This document shows, piece after piece, positions 53,608 through 63,382 of a stretch of DNA of 64,000 bases (within the stretch, counting starts at the first letter, position 1; every line of letters starts with the position of its first letter). The stretch is taken from the NCBI RefSeq assembly GCF_002127215.1, contig NZ_NFUT01000006.1:62001-126000 (forward strand), written 5' to 3'. Source of the stretch: Hydrogenophaga sp. IBVHS2. GTDB lineage: Bacteria > Pseudomonadota > Gammaproteobacteria > Burkholderiales > Burkholderiaceae_C. Made by a program: the position numbers and the translations under genes. The notes beneath the pieces are model-generated. The model was not told the origin of the DNA. It was given only the letters and a program-made list of their open reading frames with translations, and did not search any database.

Positions 53608-54270
53608 ATGAAATCCCAGACAGTGGCCGTGGTCGACTACGGCAGCGGCAACCTGCGCTCGGTGTCGCAGGCGGTGGTGCACGCGGCCCAGGGCAGCGGT
53701 GTGGACGTGGTGGTCACGTCCGACGCCGCCACCGTCATGGCGGCCGGCCGGGTGGTGCTGCCCGGGCAGGGCCACATGGCCGATTGCATGCGCGAGCTCT
53801 CGGCCTCCGGCCTGCTCGACGCCGTGCTGCATGCCGCCGCCCACAAGCCGCTGTTCGGCGTGTGCGTGGGCATGCAGATGCTGCTGGACCGCAGCGAGGA
53901 AGGACCCACCGACGGCCTGGGCCTGATCCCGGGCGACGTGGTCCGTTTTCAGCTGGAAGGCCGGCTGCAGCCCGACGGCAGTCGCTTCAAGGTGCCGCAG
54001 ATGGGGTGGAACCCGGTGTTCCACGCCCTGGCCGGCCGGTCGGTCCACCCCTTGTGGCAGGGCATCCCCGACGGCGCCCACTTCTATTTCGTGCACAGTT
54101 TCCATGCCCGACCGGCCCAGGCCATCCATGTGGCCGGTGAAACCGACTATGGCGGCCGTTTTGCATCGGCCATCGCACGGGATAACATTTTCGCCACCCA
54201 GTTCCACCCGGAAAAAAGCGCCGCCCAGGGCCTGGCGCTGTACCGCAACTTCCTCACCTGGCAACCCTGA
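53608..54270 (+). CDS. hisH: Imidazole glycerol phosphate synthase subunit HisH (glutaminase)
   Basis: A 220-residue class I glutamine amidotransferase that feeds ammonia to HisF. Features: [11 protein letters not shown] at the start, nucleophile Cys in GVCVGMQML (about C88), and the His-Glu pair in QFHPEKS near the C-terminus, completing the triad. ATG 53608, 13 bp after hisB. Confidence 0.97.
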   Translation: MKSQTVAVVDYGSGNLRSVSQAVVHAAQGSGVDVVVTSDAATVMAAGRVVLPGQGHMADCMRELSASGLLDAVLHAAAHKPLFGVCVGMQMLLDRSEEGPTDGLGLIPGDVVRFQLEGRLQPDGSRFKVPQMGWNPVFHALAGRSVHPLWQGIPDGAHFYFVHSFHARPAQAIHVAGETDYGGRFASAIARDNIFATQFHPEKSAAQGLALYRNFLTWQP

Positions 54271-54291
54271 GCGCCCGCGCTCCTGCCCATC

Positions 54292-55032
54292 ATGCTGCTG
54301 ATTCCTGCCATTGATCTGAAAGACGGCCAGTGTGTTCGCCTCAAACAGGGCGACATGGACCAATCGACGGTGTTCGGCGAAGACCCGGCGGCCATGGCCC
54401 GCAGCTGGGTCAATCGCGGTGCGCGTCGGGTGCATCTGGTCGACCTCAACGGCGCCTTCGCGGGCAAGCCCAAGAACGAGCAGGCCATCCGGGCCATCCT
54501 CAAGAGCATCGGGTCCGAGGTGGATGTGCAGCTCGGGGGCGGCATCCGCGATCTCGACACCATCGAGCGCTACCTGGACGCCGGCCTGCGCTACGTGATC
54601 ATCGGCACCGCGGCGGTCAAGAACCCCGGCTTCCTGCAGGATGCCTGCACCGCCTTCGGCGGTCACATCATCGTGGGTCTGGACGCCAAGGACGGCAAGG
54701 TGGCCACCGACGGCTGGAGCAAGCTCACCGGCCACGAGGTGGTCGATCTGGCCAAGAAGTTCGAGGACTACGGGGTCGAGTCGATCATCTACACCGACAT
54801 CGGCCGCGACGGCATGCTCTCCGGCATCAACATCGAGGCCACGGTCAAGCTGGCCCAGGCGCTCACCATACCGGTCATTGCCTCGGGCGGTCTGTCCAAC
54901 ATGGAAGACATCCGCCGGCTGTGCGCGGTGGAGGACGAGGGCATCGAGGGCGTGATCTGCGGCCGCTCCATCTACAGCGGCGACCTCGATTTCGAGGCTG
55001 CCCAGAGCCTGGCCGACGAGCTCAACGGATGA
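54292..55032 (+). CDS. hisA: Phosphoribosylformimino-AICAR phosphate isomerase
   Basis: A 246-residue TIM-barrel isomerase that opens the ribose ring of ProFAR. It has the two half-barrel phosphate sites (GGGIRD and [10 protein letters not shown]) and the catalytic aspartates in IPAIDLKDG and YTDIGRDGM. hisF follows after 3 bp and is a structural relative. Confidence 0.98.
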   Translation: MLLIPAIDLKDGQCVRLKQGDMDQSTVFGEDPAAMARSWVNRGARRVHLVDLNGAFAGKPKNEQAIRAILKSIGSEVDVQLGGGIRDLDTIERYLDAGLRYVIIGTAAVKNPGFLQDACTAFGGHIIVGLDAKDGKVATDGWSKLTGHEVVDLAKKFEDYGVESIIYTDIGRDGMLSGINIEATVKLAQALTIPVIASGGLSNMEDIRRLCAVEDEGIEGVICGRSIYSGDLDFEAAQSLADELNG

Positions 55033-55035
55033 CCG

Positions 55036-55815
55036 ATGCTCGCTAAACGCATCATTCCCTGCCTCGACGTGACCGGCGGCCGGGTGGTCAAGGGCGTCAA
55101 CTTCGTCGAGCTGCGCGATGCCGGTGATCCGGTCGAGATTGCGGCCCGCTACAACGAGCAGGGTGCCGACGAACTCACCTTTCTGGACATCACCGCCACC
55201 TCCGACGGGCGCGACCTGATCCTGCCCATCATCGAGGCGGTGGCCTCGCAGGTCTTCATTCCGCTGACCGTCGGTGGGGGCGTGCGCACGGTGGACGATG
55301 TGCGCCGTCTGCTCAACGCCGGCGCCGACAAGACCAGCTTCAATTCCGCCGCCATCGCCAATCCCCCGGTCATCCGGGAGGCGGCCGACAAGTACGGCTC
55401 CCAGTGCATCGTGGTGGCGATCGATGCCAAGCGCCGCCAGGGAGACGATCTGGCAGCCCGCGGCGAGGGCTGGGACGTGTACAGCCACGGCGGGCGCAGG
55501 AACACGGGGCTGGATGCCGTGGCCTGGGCCCGGCAGATGGCCGACTTCGGCGCCGGCGAGATCCTGCTGACCAGCATGGACCGCGACGGCACCAAGTCCG
55601 GTTTCGATCTGGCCCTGACCCGTGCCGTGGCCGATGCGGTGCCGGTGCCGGTGATCGCTTCCGGCGGCGTCGGCAACCTCGACCACCTGGCCGACGGCGT
55701 GCAGCAGGGCGGCGCCGACGCGGTGCTGGCCGCCAGCATCTTCCACTACGGCGAATACACCGTGGCGCAGGCCAAGGCCCGCATGGCCGAGCGTGGCATT
55801 CCGGTGAGGCTCTGA
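55036..55815 (+). CDS. hisF: Imidazole glycerol phosphate synthase subunit HisF (cyclase)
   Basis: A 259-residue TIM barrel that makes IGP and AICAR using ammonia channelled from HisH. It has [15 protein letters not shown] with the first catalytic Asp, GGGVRTVDD, and [13 protein letters not shown] with the second. Its stop overlaps the hisI start (TGATG). Confidence 0.98.
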   Translation: MLAKRIIPCLDVTGGRVVKGVNFVELRDAGDPVEIAARYNEQGADELTFLDITATSDGRDLILPIIEAVASQVFIPLTVGGGVRTVDDVRRLLNAGADKTSFNSAAIANPPVIREAADKYGSQCIVVAIDAKRRQGDDLAARGEGWDVYSHGGRRNTGLDAVAWARQMADFGAGEILLTSMDRDGTKSGFDLALTRAVADAVPVPVIASGGVGNLDHLADGVQQGGADAVLAASIFHYGEYTVAQAKARMAERGIPVRL

Positions 55816-56204
55816 TGGACTGGCTCGATACCGTCAGATGGGACAGCCAGGGCCTGGTCCCGGTCATTGCCCAGGAAGCCGCCACCGGCGACGTGCTCAT
55901 GTTCGCCTGGATGAACCGCGAGGCCCTGGCCAAGACCGCCGAGCTGGGCCGTGCCGTGTACTTCAGCCGTTCGCGCGGCAAGCTCTGGTTCAAGGGCGAA
56001 GAGTCCGGGCATGTGCAGCAGGTGCACGACATCCGGCTGGACTGCGACAACGATGTGGTGCTGCTCAAGGTCACCCAGCTCGGCCACGAGCCCGGCATCG
56101 CCTGCCACACCGGCCGCCACAGCTGCTTCTTCCAGCGTTACGAGGCCGGTGCCTGGCACACGGTCGAACCGGTCCTCAAGGACCCGACCTCCATCTACAA
56201 GTGA
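55815..56204 (+). CDS. hisI: Phosphoribosyl-AMP cyclohydrolase
   Basis: A 129-residue zinc enzyme for the third step of histidine synthesis. Its metal-site motifs are DCDNDVVL and CHTGRHSCF. It is separate from hisE here (fused as hisIE in enterics). ATG 55815 overlaps the hisF stop; hisE starts 4 bp after its stop. The upstream open frame inside hisF is a shadow. Confidence 0.97.
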   Translation: MDWLDTVRWDSQGLVPVIAQEAATGDVLMFAWMNREALAKTAELGRAVYFSRSRGKLWFKGEESGHVQQVHDIRLDCDNDVVLLKVTQLGHEPGIACHTGRHSCFFQRYEAGAWHTVEPVLKDPTSIYK

Positions 56205-56208
56205 CGCC

Positions 56209-56574
56209 ATGTCCCTGACCGACGATCTGCAGCGGCTGGCCGCCGTCATCGAATCCCGCAAGCCGGCCAATGGCGGCGACCCGGACAAGAGCTATGTGGC
56301 CCGCCTGCTGCACAAGGGCCCCGACGCTTTCCTCAAGAAGGTGGGCGAGGAAGCCACCGAGCTGGTCATGGCCGCCAAGGATGTCGATCACGGTGGCGAC
56401 CGCACCAAGCTGGTCAACGAGACCGCCGACCTGTGGTTCCACTGCATGATCGCCCTGGCCCACCATGGCCTGGGCCCGGCCGATGTGGTGGCCGAGCTGG
56501 TGCGCCGCGAAGGGCTCAGCGGGCTGGAAGAAAAAGCCCTGCGCAAGGCCCAGGCGCGTGAAGCCGGCGAATGA
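56209..56574 (+). CDS. hisE: Phosphoribosyl-ATP pyrophosphohydrolase
   Basis: A 121-residue MazG-like all-alpha enzyme for the second step of histidine synthesis. It has [35 protein letters not shown] sequence, with the Glu-x-x-Glu (EEATE) metal site and a later ETADLWFH. Last gene of the his block, in the usual hisI-hisE order. Confidence 0.96.
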   Translation: MSLTDDLQRLAAVIESRKPANGGDPDKSYVARLLHKGPDAFLKKVGEEATELVMAAKDVDHGGDRTKLVNETADLWFHCMIALAHHGLGPADVVAELVRREGLSGLEEKALRKAQAREAGE

Positions 56575-56599
56575 ACCCACCGACTTTCGGGAGCGCACC

Positions 56600-56989
56600 A
56601 TGACCGAACAGGACACCGCAGCCTCCACCGACAACGAGCGTGCACAGTCGCTCAAGTCGGTCGGCTGGCTCAGTTACGTGCTTCACCTCATCGTGGCGGT
56701 CGGTGCCGTGGTGCCCGGTACCCAGCCCGGGGTGGCCCTGCTGATCGTGGCACTGATCATCGACCTGGTGAAGCGCGACGATGCCCAGGGCACCTGGCAG
56801 GCCAGCCATTTCAGCTGGCGGATCCGCACCGTCATCTGGGCCGCCCTGCTGTACCTGCTAACCGCCCCGTTGTGGCTGGCCTTCCTGATCCCGGGCATGC
56901 TGGCCTGGGCGGCCATCTCCATCTGGTTCCTCTACCGCATCATCAAGGGCATGGTGGCCATGAACGCCAGCCAGCCCCTTCCCACATGA
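56600..56989 (+). CDS. DUF4870 domain membrane protein
   Basis: A 129-residue protein with a charged N-terminus (about 1-22) and three to four hydrophobic segments (about 25-42, 45-60, 78-95, 98-115). It matches the DUF4870 pattern (YVLHLIV, IDLVKRDDAQGTW, HFSWRIRTVIWA). No enzymatic motif is seen; function unknown. ATG 56600 follows GGGAG. It overlaps the HIT gene by 4 bp and lies 25 bp after hisE, so it rides on the his transcript. Confidence 0.88.
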   Translation: MTEQDTAASTDNERAQSLKSVGWLSYVLHLIVAVGAVVPGTQPGVALLIVALIIDLVKRDDAQGTWQASHFSWRIRTVIWAALLYLLTAPLWLAFLIPGMLAWAAISIWFLYRIIKGMVAMNASQPLPT

Positions 56990-57348
56990 GCACCCACGAC
57001 CCGAACTGCATCTTCTGCAAGATCGTTGCCGGCCAGATCCCCAGCCGCAAGGTGTACGAGGACGAGGACATTCTGGCCTTTCACGACATCCAGCCCTGGG
57101 CGCCGGTACACTTCCTGCTGGTTCCCAAGCGGCATATCGCGTCCATGGCCCAGGTCGGGCCCGACGATGCTGCCCTCATGGGACGCCTGATGACGTTGAT
57201 TCCCCGTCTGGCCGCCGAACAGGGTTGCAATCCGTACCCCGAAGGCGGTTTCCGCATCGTGTGCAACACGGGTGTCGAAGGCGGGCAGGAGGTGCATCAC
57301 CTCCATGTCCATGTCATGGGCGGTCCCCGCCCCTGGTCGCGAGGCTGA
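56986..57348 (+). CDS. HIT (histidine triad) family nucleotide-binding protein
   Basis: A 120-residue HinT-like purine nucleoside phosphoramidase. It starts NCIFCKIVAGQIPS (CxxC), contains LLVPKRHIASM and ends with the histidine triad HHLHVHVMGG. A cytoplasmic dimer; physiological substrates include aminoacyl-AMP-type adducts. In Burkholderiales this gene regularly lies between hisIE and tatA. ATG 56986 overlaps the previous stop. Confidence 0.96.
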   Translation: MSTHDPNCIFCKIVAGQIPSRKVYEDEDILAFHDIQPWAPVHFLLVPKRHIASMAQVGPDDAALMGRLMTLIPRLAAEQGCNPYPEGGFRIVCNTGVEGGQEVHHLHVHVMGGPRPWSRG

Positions 57349-57423
57349 CGCGACCCGGGCACGGCCTCCTCACGCCAGCCGGGCCAAGTCCCTGGTGTCA
57401 TCAGTCCCTCATTCCCCCGGGCG

Positions 57424-57429
57424 TAAAAT
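57424..57429 (+). promoter_or_regulatory. Candidate -10 box of tatABC
   Basis: TAAAAT in GCGTAAAATCGCCCGCC, 47 bp before the tatA ATG. Same box and discriminator style as before the cytochrome c4 gene. No clear -35. Confidence 0.4.
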
Positions 57430-57476
57430 CGCCCGCCATGCGCTTTGCGCCCTGAATTCATCATCTGGAGATCTCC

Positions 57477-57710
57477 ATGGGTACGTTTTCCATCTGGCAC
57501 TGGCTCATCGTTCTGCTGATTGTGGTCATGGTCTTCGGCACCAAGAAGCTGAAGAACCTGGGCTCCGACCTGGGTGGCGCGGTCAAGGGGTTCAAGGACG
57601 GCATGAAGGAGGGCGGTCAGCCTGCTGACGCGCCTGCCACCCAGCAGGTGACCCAGAACGCTGCCACTGAGAAGACCACCATCGACGTCGAGGCCAAGCA
57701 GAAGAGCTGA
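57477..57710 (+). CDS. tatA: Twin-arginine translocase subunit TatA
   Basis: A 77-residue pore-type subunit of the Tat system. One short membrane helix (about 5-21), hinge [10 protein letters not shown], amphipathic helix (about 24-42), then a polar disordered tail. TatA oligomerises around the TatBC receptor and is needed in large excess. Ribosome site CTGGAG lies 6 bp before the ATG. An 11-bp hairpin after the gene may protect its mRNA. MsrP and PetA in this window are likely clients. Confidence 0.96.
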   Translation: MGTFSIWHWLIVLLIVVMVFGTKKLKNLGSDLGGAVKGFKDGMKEGGQPADAPATQQVTQNAATEKTTIDVEAKQKS

Positions 57711-57728
57711 TGACCGGCTCCGGGCCGA

Positions 57729-57754
57729 GGTCCGATGCCGGCAGGCATCGGGCC
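57729..57754 (+). other. Intercistronic hairpin between tatA and tatB
   Basis: An 11-bp stem (57729-57739 with 57744-57754, core CCGATGCC/GGCATCGG, one G-U pair) with loop GGCA. No T-run follows and tatB begins 40 bp later, so it probably stabilises the tatA part of the transcript or trims read-through. Confidence 0.65.
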
Positions 57755-57794
57755 AGTCGCGCCGCTTCCCTGCTGCTCAACCGATTGGCGACAC

Positions 57795-58286
57795 ATGATT
57801 GATCTGGGCATTTCCAAGCTCGCCCTCATCGGGGCGGTGGCGCTGATCGTCATCGGCCCCGAAAAACTGCCGCGCGTGGCCCGCACCGTGGGTGCCCTGC
57901 TGGGCAAGGCCCAGCGGTACGTGGCCGACGTCAAGGCCGAGGTCAACCGGTCCATGGAGCTGGAAGAGCTTCGCAAGATGAAGGACTCGGTGGAAAACGC
58001 GGCCCGCGACGTGGAGAGCTCCGTGCAGTCCACGACACAGGATTTCGAGAAATCCTGGTCCGAAGCCACCGCAGGCCTGGAATCCAGCGAGCCGCTGTCC
58101 GAACCGTCGTCCTCGCTCCTCGATCCGTCCTACCCGGTCTACCGGCATCCGCGCAAGAACTGGCGCGTGAAGCAGAAGGCCATGCCGCAATGGTTCAAGG
58201 CCCGGGCCGGCGTGCGGACCCGCACCCAGTCCGGCGCTGCCCGAGTGGCCCGGTTCCGGCCGCGCTCCACCTCCGTTCCCCGCTGA
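57795..58286 (+). CDS. tatB: Twin-arginine translocase subunit TatB
   Basis: A 163-residue protein that starts [31 protein letters not shown], with one membrane helix and the TatB-type ExPxxLP hinge (GPEKLP). A long amphipathic helix and a charged, disordered C-terminus with a basic end follow. Forms the signal-peptide receptor with TatC. ATG 57795 is preferred over an upstream in-frame start; its stop overlaps the tatC start (TGATG). Confidence 0.95.
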   Translation: MIDLGISKLALIGAVALIVIGPEKLPRVARTVGALLGKAQRYVADVKAEVNRSMELEELRKMKDSVENAARDVESSVQSTTQDFEKSWSEATAGLESSEPLSEPSSSLLDPSYPVYRHPRKNWRVKQKAMPQWFKARAGVRTRTQSGAARVARFRPRSTSVPR

Positions 58287-59062
58287 TGTCCGATTCCCCG
58301 AATTCCACCGACGAACTCGCCGGGACCGAACAGCCCTTCGTGCAGCACCTCATGGAGCTGCGCGACCGCCTGCTGTACGGCGTGATCGGTCTGGCCATCT
58401 GCATGGCGGCACTGGCCATCTGGCCGGGGCCGGGCGGGCTGATCGACCTGATCGCCATCCCGATCAAGGCCCACATGCCGCCCGATGCCAAGCTGATTGC
58501 GGTGGGTGTGTTCTCGCCCTTCTTCGTGCCGCTCAAGGTGCTGGCCATGGCGGCCTTGCTGGTGTCGCTGCCCTGGTGGATGTACCAGGTCTGGGCGTTT
58601 GTGGCACCTGGCCTGTACAGCCACGAAAAGCGGTTTGCCGTGCCGCTCATCATCCTAGGCAGCCTGCTGGCCTACATCGGCATCGCCTTCGTGCAGTTCT
58701 TCGTGCTGGACAAGATGTTCGGCTTCATCCAGAAGTTCACGCCCGCCAGTGTGGCCGCCACACCCGACATTGCGTCCTACGTGGAAGCCATCCTGTCCCT
58801 GTATCTGGCCTTCGGGCTGGCTTTCCAGGTGCCCATCGTGGTGATCCTGCTGGTCAAGATGGGCATGGTCTCCATCCAGAAGCTCAAGGACTTCCGGGGC
58901 TATTTCATCGTCATTGCGTTCATCATTGCGGCGGTCGTCACGCCACCGGACGTCATCTCGCAGCTGGCGCTCGCCGTGCCCATGTGCATCCTGTACGAGC
59001 TGGGCATCTGGGGAGCCCGCTGGTTTGTCAAGCAAAAGCCGGAAACGGACGACGCTGCCTGA
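58286..59062 (+). CDS. tatC: Twin-arginine translocase subunit TatC
   Basis: A 258-residue polytopic protein with six membrane helices. It carries the signature FVQHLMELRDRLL at the cytoplasmic N-terminus (the twin-arginine recognition site) and FVAPGLYSHEKRF in the first cytoplasmic loop. Completes tatABC. It is convergent with the HtrA-type protease gene; only 1 bp separates the two stops. Confidence 0.97.
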   Translation: MSDSPNSTDELAGTEQPFVQHLMELRDRLLYGVIGLAICMAALAIWPGPGGLIDLIAIPIKAHMPPDAKLIAVGVFSPFFVPLKVLAMAALLVSLPWWMYQVWAFVAPGLYSHEKRFAVPLIILGSLLAYIGIAFVQFFVLDKMFGFIQKFTPASVAATPDIASYVEAILSLYLAFGLAFQVPIVVILLVKMGMVSIQKLKDFRGYFIVIAFIIAAVVTPPDVISQLALAVPMCILYELGIWGARWFVKQKPETDDAA

Positions 59063-59063
59063 A

Positions 59064-60215
<1,152 letters not shown>

Positions 60216-60278
60216 GCCGGTATTCTCCCGTATCCCGTGCGGGCGCTGTCCGCCTCCTGATCCACGTCACCACCCGCC

Positions 60279-61040
60279 ATGCCGATTTCCCGTGAACAGC
60301 TCACCCAGGCCTTCGACCAGCTGCTGGAGCCCGGTCGCTTCAAGGACTACGGCCCCAACGGACTGCAGGTCGAGGGCCGGCAGGACGTGCGCCGCATCGT
60401 CTCGGGCGTGACCGCCAGCAGGGCACTGATCGAGGCGGCCATCGAGGCGGGCGCCGATGCCATCTTCGTCCACCACGGGCTGTTCTGGCGCGGCCAGGAC
60501 GGTCGCGTGACGGGCTGGATGAAGCAGCGCCTGGCGCTGCTGCTGGCCCACGACATCAACCTCTACGCCTACCACCTGCCTCTGGATGCCCATCCGGATC
60601 TGGGCAACAACGCGCAACTGGCCCGTGTGCTGGGCATCGACCCCGAGCCGGCGCCGGGAGGCCGGTTCGGCGACCAGCAGCTGGGCTTGATCGGTGTCCG
60701 CTGCGAAGCATCCGCGCAGGCGCTGGCCGACCACGTGGCGGCCGTCCTGGGCCGCCCGGTGACGCTGGTGGCCGAGCCCGACCGGCCGGTTCGCCGGGTG
60801 GCGCTGTGCACCGGCGGTGCACAGGGCTACTTCGAGGCGGCCATTGCGGCGGGTGCCGATGCCTTCATCACGGGCGAGATCTCGGAGCCCCAGGCGCATT
60901 ACGCCCGCGAGTGCGGGGTGTCGTACCTGGCCTGCGGCCACCATGCGACCGAGCGTTACGGCGCGCCGGCGGTGGCAGATCATGTGGCACGGGCGCTGGG
61001 TCTGGAGCACCAATTCATCGACATCCCCAACCCCGCATGA
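60279..61040 (+). CDS. Nif3-like dinuclear metal centre protein
   Basis: A 253-residue protein of the NIF3/YbgI family with metal-ligand motifs FVHHGLFWRG, YHLPLDAHPDLGNNAQLA and, near the C-terminus, ACGHHATERYG. Family members form a toroidal hexamer with two metal ions per subunit; function is not settled (GTP cyclohydrolase I type 2-like). Position next to the htrA gene is conserved in Burkholderiales. Overlaps pdxA by 4 bp. Confidence 0.94.
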   Translation: MPISREQLTQAFDQLLEPGRFKDYGPNGLQVEGRQDVRRIVSGVTASRALIEAAIEAGADAIFVHHGLFWRGQDGRVTGWMKQRLALLLAHDINLYAYHLPLDAHPDLGNNAQLARVLGIDPEPAPGGRFGDQQLGLIGVRCEASAQALADHVAAVLGRPVTLVAEPDRPVRRVALCTGGAQGYFEAAIAAGADAFITGEISEPQAHYARECGVSYLACGHHATERYGAPAVADHVARALGLEHQFIDIPNPA

Positions 61041-62080
61041 CGCCCACGAACCGCCCGCCGCTGCTGATCTCCATGGGCGACCCGGCCGGCATCGGGCCGG
61101 AGATCATTGCGCGGGCCTTGCTGGAGCGTCCGGGTCTGATCGATGACGTGGTGGTCTGCGGCGATGCAGGCGTGATGGAGCGGGCGCTGGTGCTGGTGGC
61201 GGCCAACCGGGCGCCGGCGGGCGCGCGCCCGGTGCTGGCGGTGGTCGGGACGATGACCGATGCGCCGTCTGCCCCGCCGGGCACGCTCAAGCTGTGGCAG
61301 GCCTGCCGGCCGGTCGGCCCTGTCGCGCCAGGACAGGTCGATGCCGCTGCCGGCCGGGCCGCCGCCGACTGCGTGGTCGCAGCGGCCGGTGAAGTGCTGG
61401 CCGGACGGGGCAGGGCCCTCGTCACCGCACCCCTGCACAAGGAAGCACTGGCGGCTGCGGGCATCGATCACCCCGGACACACCGAGCTGCTGCAGGCGCT
61501 GGCGGCGAACCACGCCGGCGTGCCGGTGGGTGCCATGCCGGTGCGCATGATGCTGAGCTGTCCGGACCTCAGCGTGGTGCTGGTCAGCATCCATGTGGCG
61601 CTGCAGGAGGCCATCCGCCTGCTCACCCCGCAGCGGCTGGAGGAAACCATCCGCATCGCGCATGCGCATTTCCTGCGCTCCGGCGTGGCGAATCCCCGGG
61701 TGGCGGTGGCCGGCCTCAACCCCCATGCCGGCGAGGGCGGGCTGTTCGGCCGGGAGGATGTGGACATCATCGCGCCCGTGGTGCAGCGCTTGCTGGCGGA
61801 AGGGATGGAGGTCAGCGGGCCGCATCCGCCCGACACGGTGTTCATGCGGGCCCGCCGGGGGGCTTTCGATGTGGTGGTGGCGCAATACCACGACCAGGGG
61901 CTGATCCCGGTCAAGCTGCTGGGGCTCGATGACGGCGTGAACACCACGTTGGGCCTGCCGCTGGTGCGCACCAGTCCCGACCACGGTACCGCCTTCGACA
62001 TCGCCTGGACCGGGCAGGCCAGCGCGGCCAGCCTGCTGGCTGCCATCGACGCCGCCCGCCGGTTCACCGGCGGCGCCTGA
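61037..62080 (+). CDS. pdxA: 4-hydroxythreonine-4-phosphate dehydrogenase
   Basis: A 347-residue enzyme of pyridoxal phosphate synthesis (DXP-dependent route). It starts with MGDPAGIGPEI and has divalent-metal histidines in HPGHTELL, LNPHAGEGGLFGRED and YHDQGLIPVKLLG. ATG 61037 overlaps the Nif3 stop (ATGA). In Burkholderiales pdxA more often lies near ksgA/surA, so its place next to nif3 and mscL is less common. A second pdxA-like (PdxA2/dehydrogenase) role cannot be excluded. Convergent with mscL. Confidence 0.92.
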   Translation: MTPTNRPPLLISMGDPAGIGPEIIARALLERPGLIDDVVVCGDAGVMERALVLVAANRAPAGARPVLAVVGTMTDAPSAPPGTLKLWQACRPVGPVAPGQVDAAAGRAAADCVVAAAGEVLAGRGRALVTAPLHKEALAAAGIDHPGHTELLQALAANHAGVPVGAMPVRMMLSCPDLSVVLVSIHVALQEAIRLLTPQRLEETIRIAHAHFLRSGVANPRVAVAGLNPHAGEGGLFGREDVDIIAPVVQRLLAEGMEVSGPHPPDTVFMRARRGAFDVVVAQYHDQGLIPVKLLGLDDGVNTTLGLPLVRTSPDHGTAFDIAWTGQASAASLLAAIDAARRFTGGA

Positions 62081-62089
62081 GTGCCTGGC

Positions 62090-62518
62090 TTACTTGCGCA
62101 GGCTGTCGCGGATCTCGCGCAGCAGGGCGATGTCTTCCGGGGTGACCGGCTCGGCCGGCGGGGCCGCGGGGGCCTCGCGCTTGAGCCGGTTGATCTGCTT
62201 GACCATCATGAAGATGATGAAGGCCATGATGGTGAAGTTGATCGCCACGGTGATGAAGCTGCCGTAGGCAAACACCGGCACCCCGGCCGCCTTCATGGCC
62301 GCCAGCGTGCGGGCCGTGCCTTCGGGCACCTGGGCCAGCGGGATGAACAGGTTGCTGAAATCGAGCTTGCCGAAGATCGCGCCCACCAGCGGCATGATGA
62401 CGTCCTCCACCATGGAGGTGACGATCTTGCCGAACGCCCCGCCGATGATGACGCCGACCGCCAGGTCGATCACGTTGCCCTTGACCGCAAATTCCTTGAA
62501 TTCCTGCAGCATTCCCAT
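62090..62518 (-). CDS. mscL: Large-conductance mechanosensitive channel MscL
   Basis: A 142-residue inner-membrane channel that opens at high membrane tension to release solutes. The N-terminal [27 protein letters not shown] forms the amphipathic helix and pore helix TM1. TM2 is about 75-98 ([19 protein letters not shown]), followed by a cytoplasmic helical bundle. The ATG at 62518 has a perfect AGGAGG 8 bp upstream; the much longer open frame above it is not coding. Convergent with pdxA, divergent from petA. Confidence 0.97.
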   Translation of the reverse strand: MGMLQEFKEFAVKGNVIDLAVGVIIGGAFGKIVTSMVEDVIMPLVGAIFGKLDFSNLFIPLAQVPEGTARTLAAMKAAGVPVFAYGSFITVAINFTIMAFIIFMMVKQINRLKREAPAAPPAEPVTPEDIALLREIRDSLRK

Positions 62519-62666
62519 GGTTTTTCCTCCTCGATGAAACCTCAAATGTACTGATTCATTCTGACCGGTCGGCCCGGCTGTCCGCTTCGGGGTGTTCCCT
62601 CTGGCGCTGTCGCCTCGGTACCTTACCAAGCCGCCCTGACAAGGCGGGGCGCCAGCGGGCGTCCAG

Positions 62667-62672
62667 TACAAT
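62667..62672 (+). promoter_or_regulatory. Candidate -10 box of the pet operon
   Basis: TACAAT in CCAGTACAATGCCGGG, 45 bp before the petA ATG, the best AT-rich hexamer in the mscL-petA spacer. A CTGACA at 62636-62641 is too far (25 bp) to serve as its -35. Confidence 0.4.
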
Positions 62673-62717
62673 GCCGGGTTGTCCCCAATGTCCCCGTCCG
62701 ATCCCAGAAAGAATCCC

Positions 62718-63335
62718 ATGAGTGAAGCTACTGCCAACAAAGGCTCCGGCACCGTGGATAGCAGCCGCCGTACCTGGCTGATCACCTCCTGCGCCATGGG
62801 TGGCGTGGGTGCGGCCGCCGTCGCTGTTCCCTTCGTGAGCACCTTCCAGCCGTCCGAGCGGGCCAAGGCCGCCGGCGCAGCGGTCGAGGTCGATGTGTCC
62901 GGCATCGCCCCGGGCGAGAAGATCGTGGTGGAGTGGCGGGGCAAGCCGGTGTGGATCATGCGCCGCACCCCCGAACAGCTGGCCTCGCTGGAGGCGGTCG
63001 AGCCCGAGCTGGCCGACCCCAACTCCGACCGTACGGCCGTGCCCACCCCGGAATACGCCAAGAACCGTCACCGCTCGATCAAGCCCGAGTTCCTGGTGAC
63101 CGTGGGCATCTGCACCCACCTGGGCTGCTCGCCTGGCGACAAGCTCACCCCGGGTCCGCAGCCCTCGCTGCCGGACAACTGGAAGGGCGGTTTCCTGTGT
63201 GCCTGCCACGGCTCGACCTTCGACGTGGCCGGTCGCGTGTTCAAGAACAAGCCTGCTCCCGACAACCTGGAGGTGCCGCCGCACCACTTCGTGTCGGACA
63301 CCGTGCTGCTTGTCGGTGAAGAGAAGACGGCCTGA
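62718..63335 (+). CDS. petA: Ubiquinol-cytochrome c reductase Rieske iron-sulfur subunit
   Basis: The 205-residue Rieske protein of the bc1 complex. The N-terminal twin-arginine motif [10 protein letters not shown] (Arg17-Arg18) leads into the membrane anchor (about 20-40), so insertion depends on Tat. The 2Fe-2S ligands lie in CTHLGC and CACHGS. Start ATG 62718 gives the usual N-terminus; an in-frame ATG at 62679 would add 13 residues. petB follows after 47 bp. It accepts electrons from quinol and passes them to cytochrome c1. Confidence 0.97.
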   Translation: MSEATANKGSGTVDSSRRTWLITSCAMGGVGAAAVAVPFVSTFQPSERAKAAGAAVEVDVSGIAPGEKIVVEWRGKPVWIMRRTPEQLASLEAVEPELADPNSDRTAVPTPEYAKNRHRSIKPEFLVTVGICTHLGCSPGDKLTPGPQPSLPDNWKGGFLCACHGSTFDVAGRVFKNKPAPDNLEVPPHHFVSDTVLLVGEEKTA

Positions 63336-63382
63336 CCGGGCCACTGCCATCCTGCACAGTCTCCTGAATCCAGAGGCATCCC

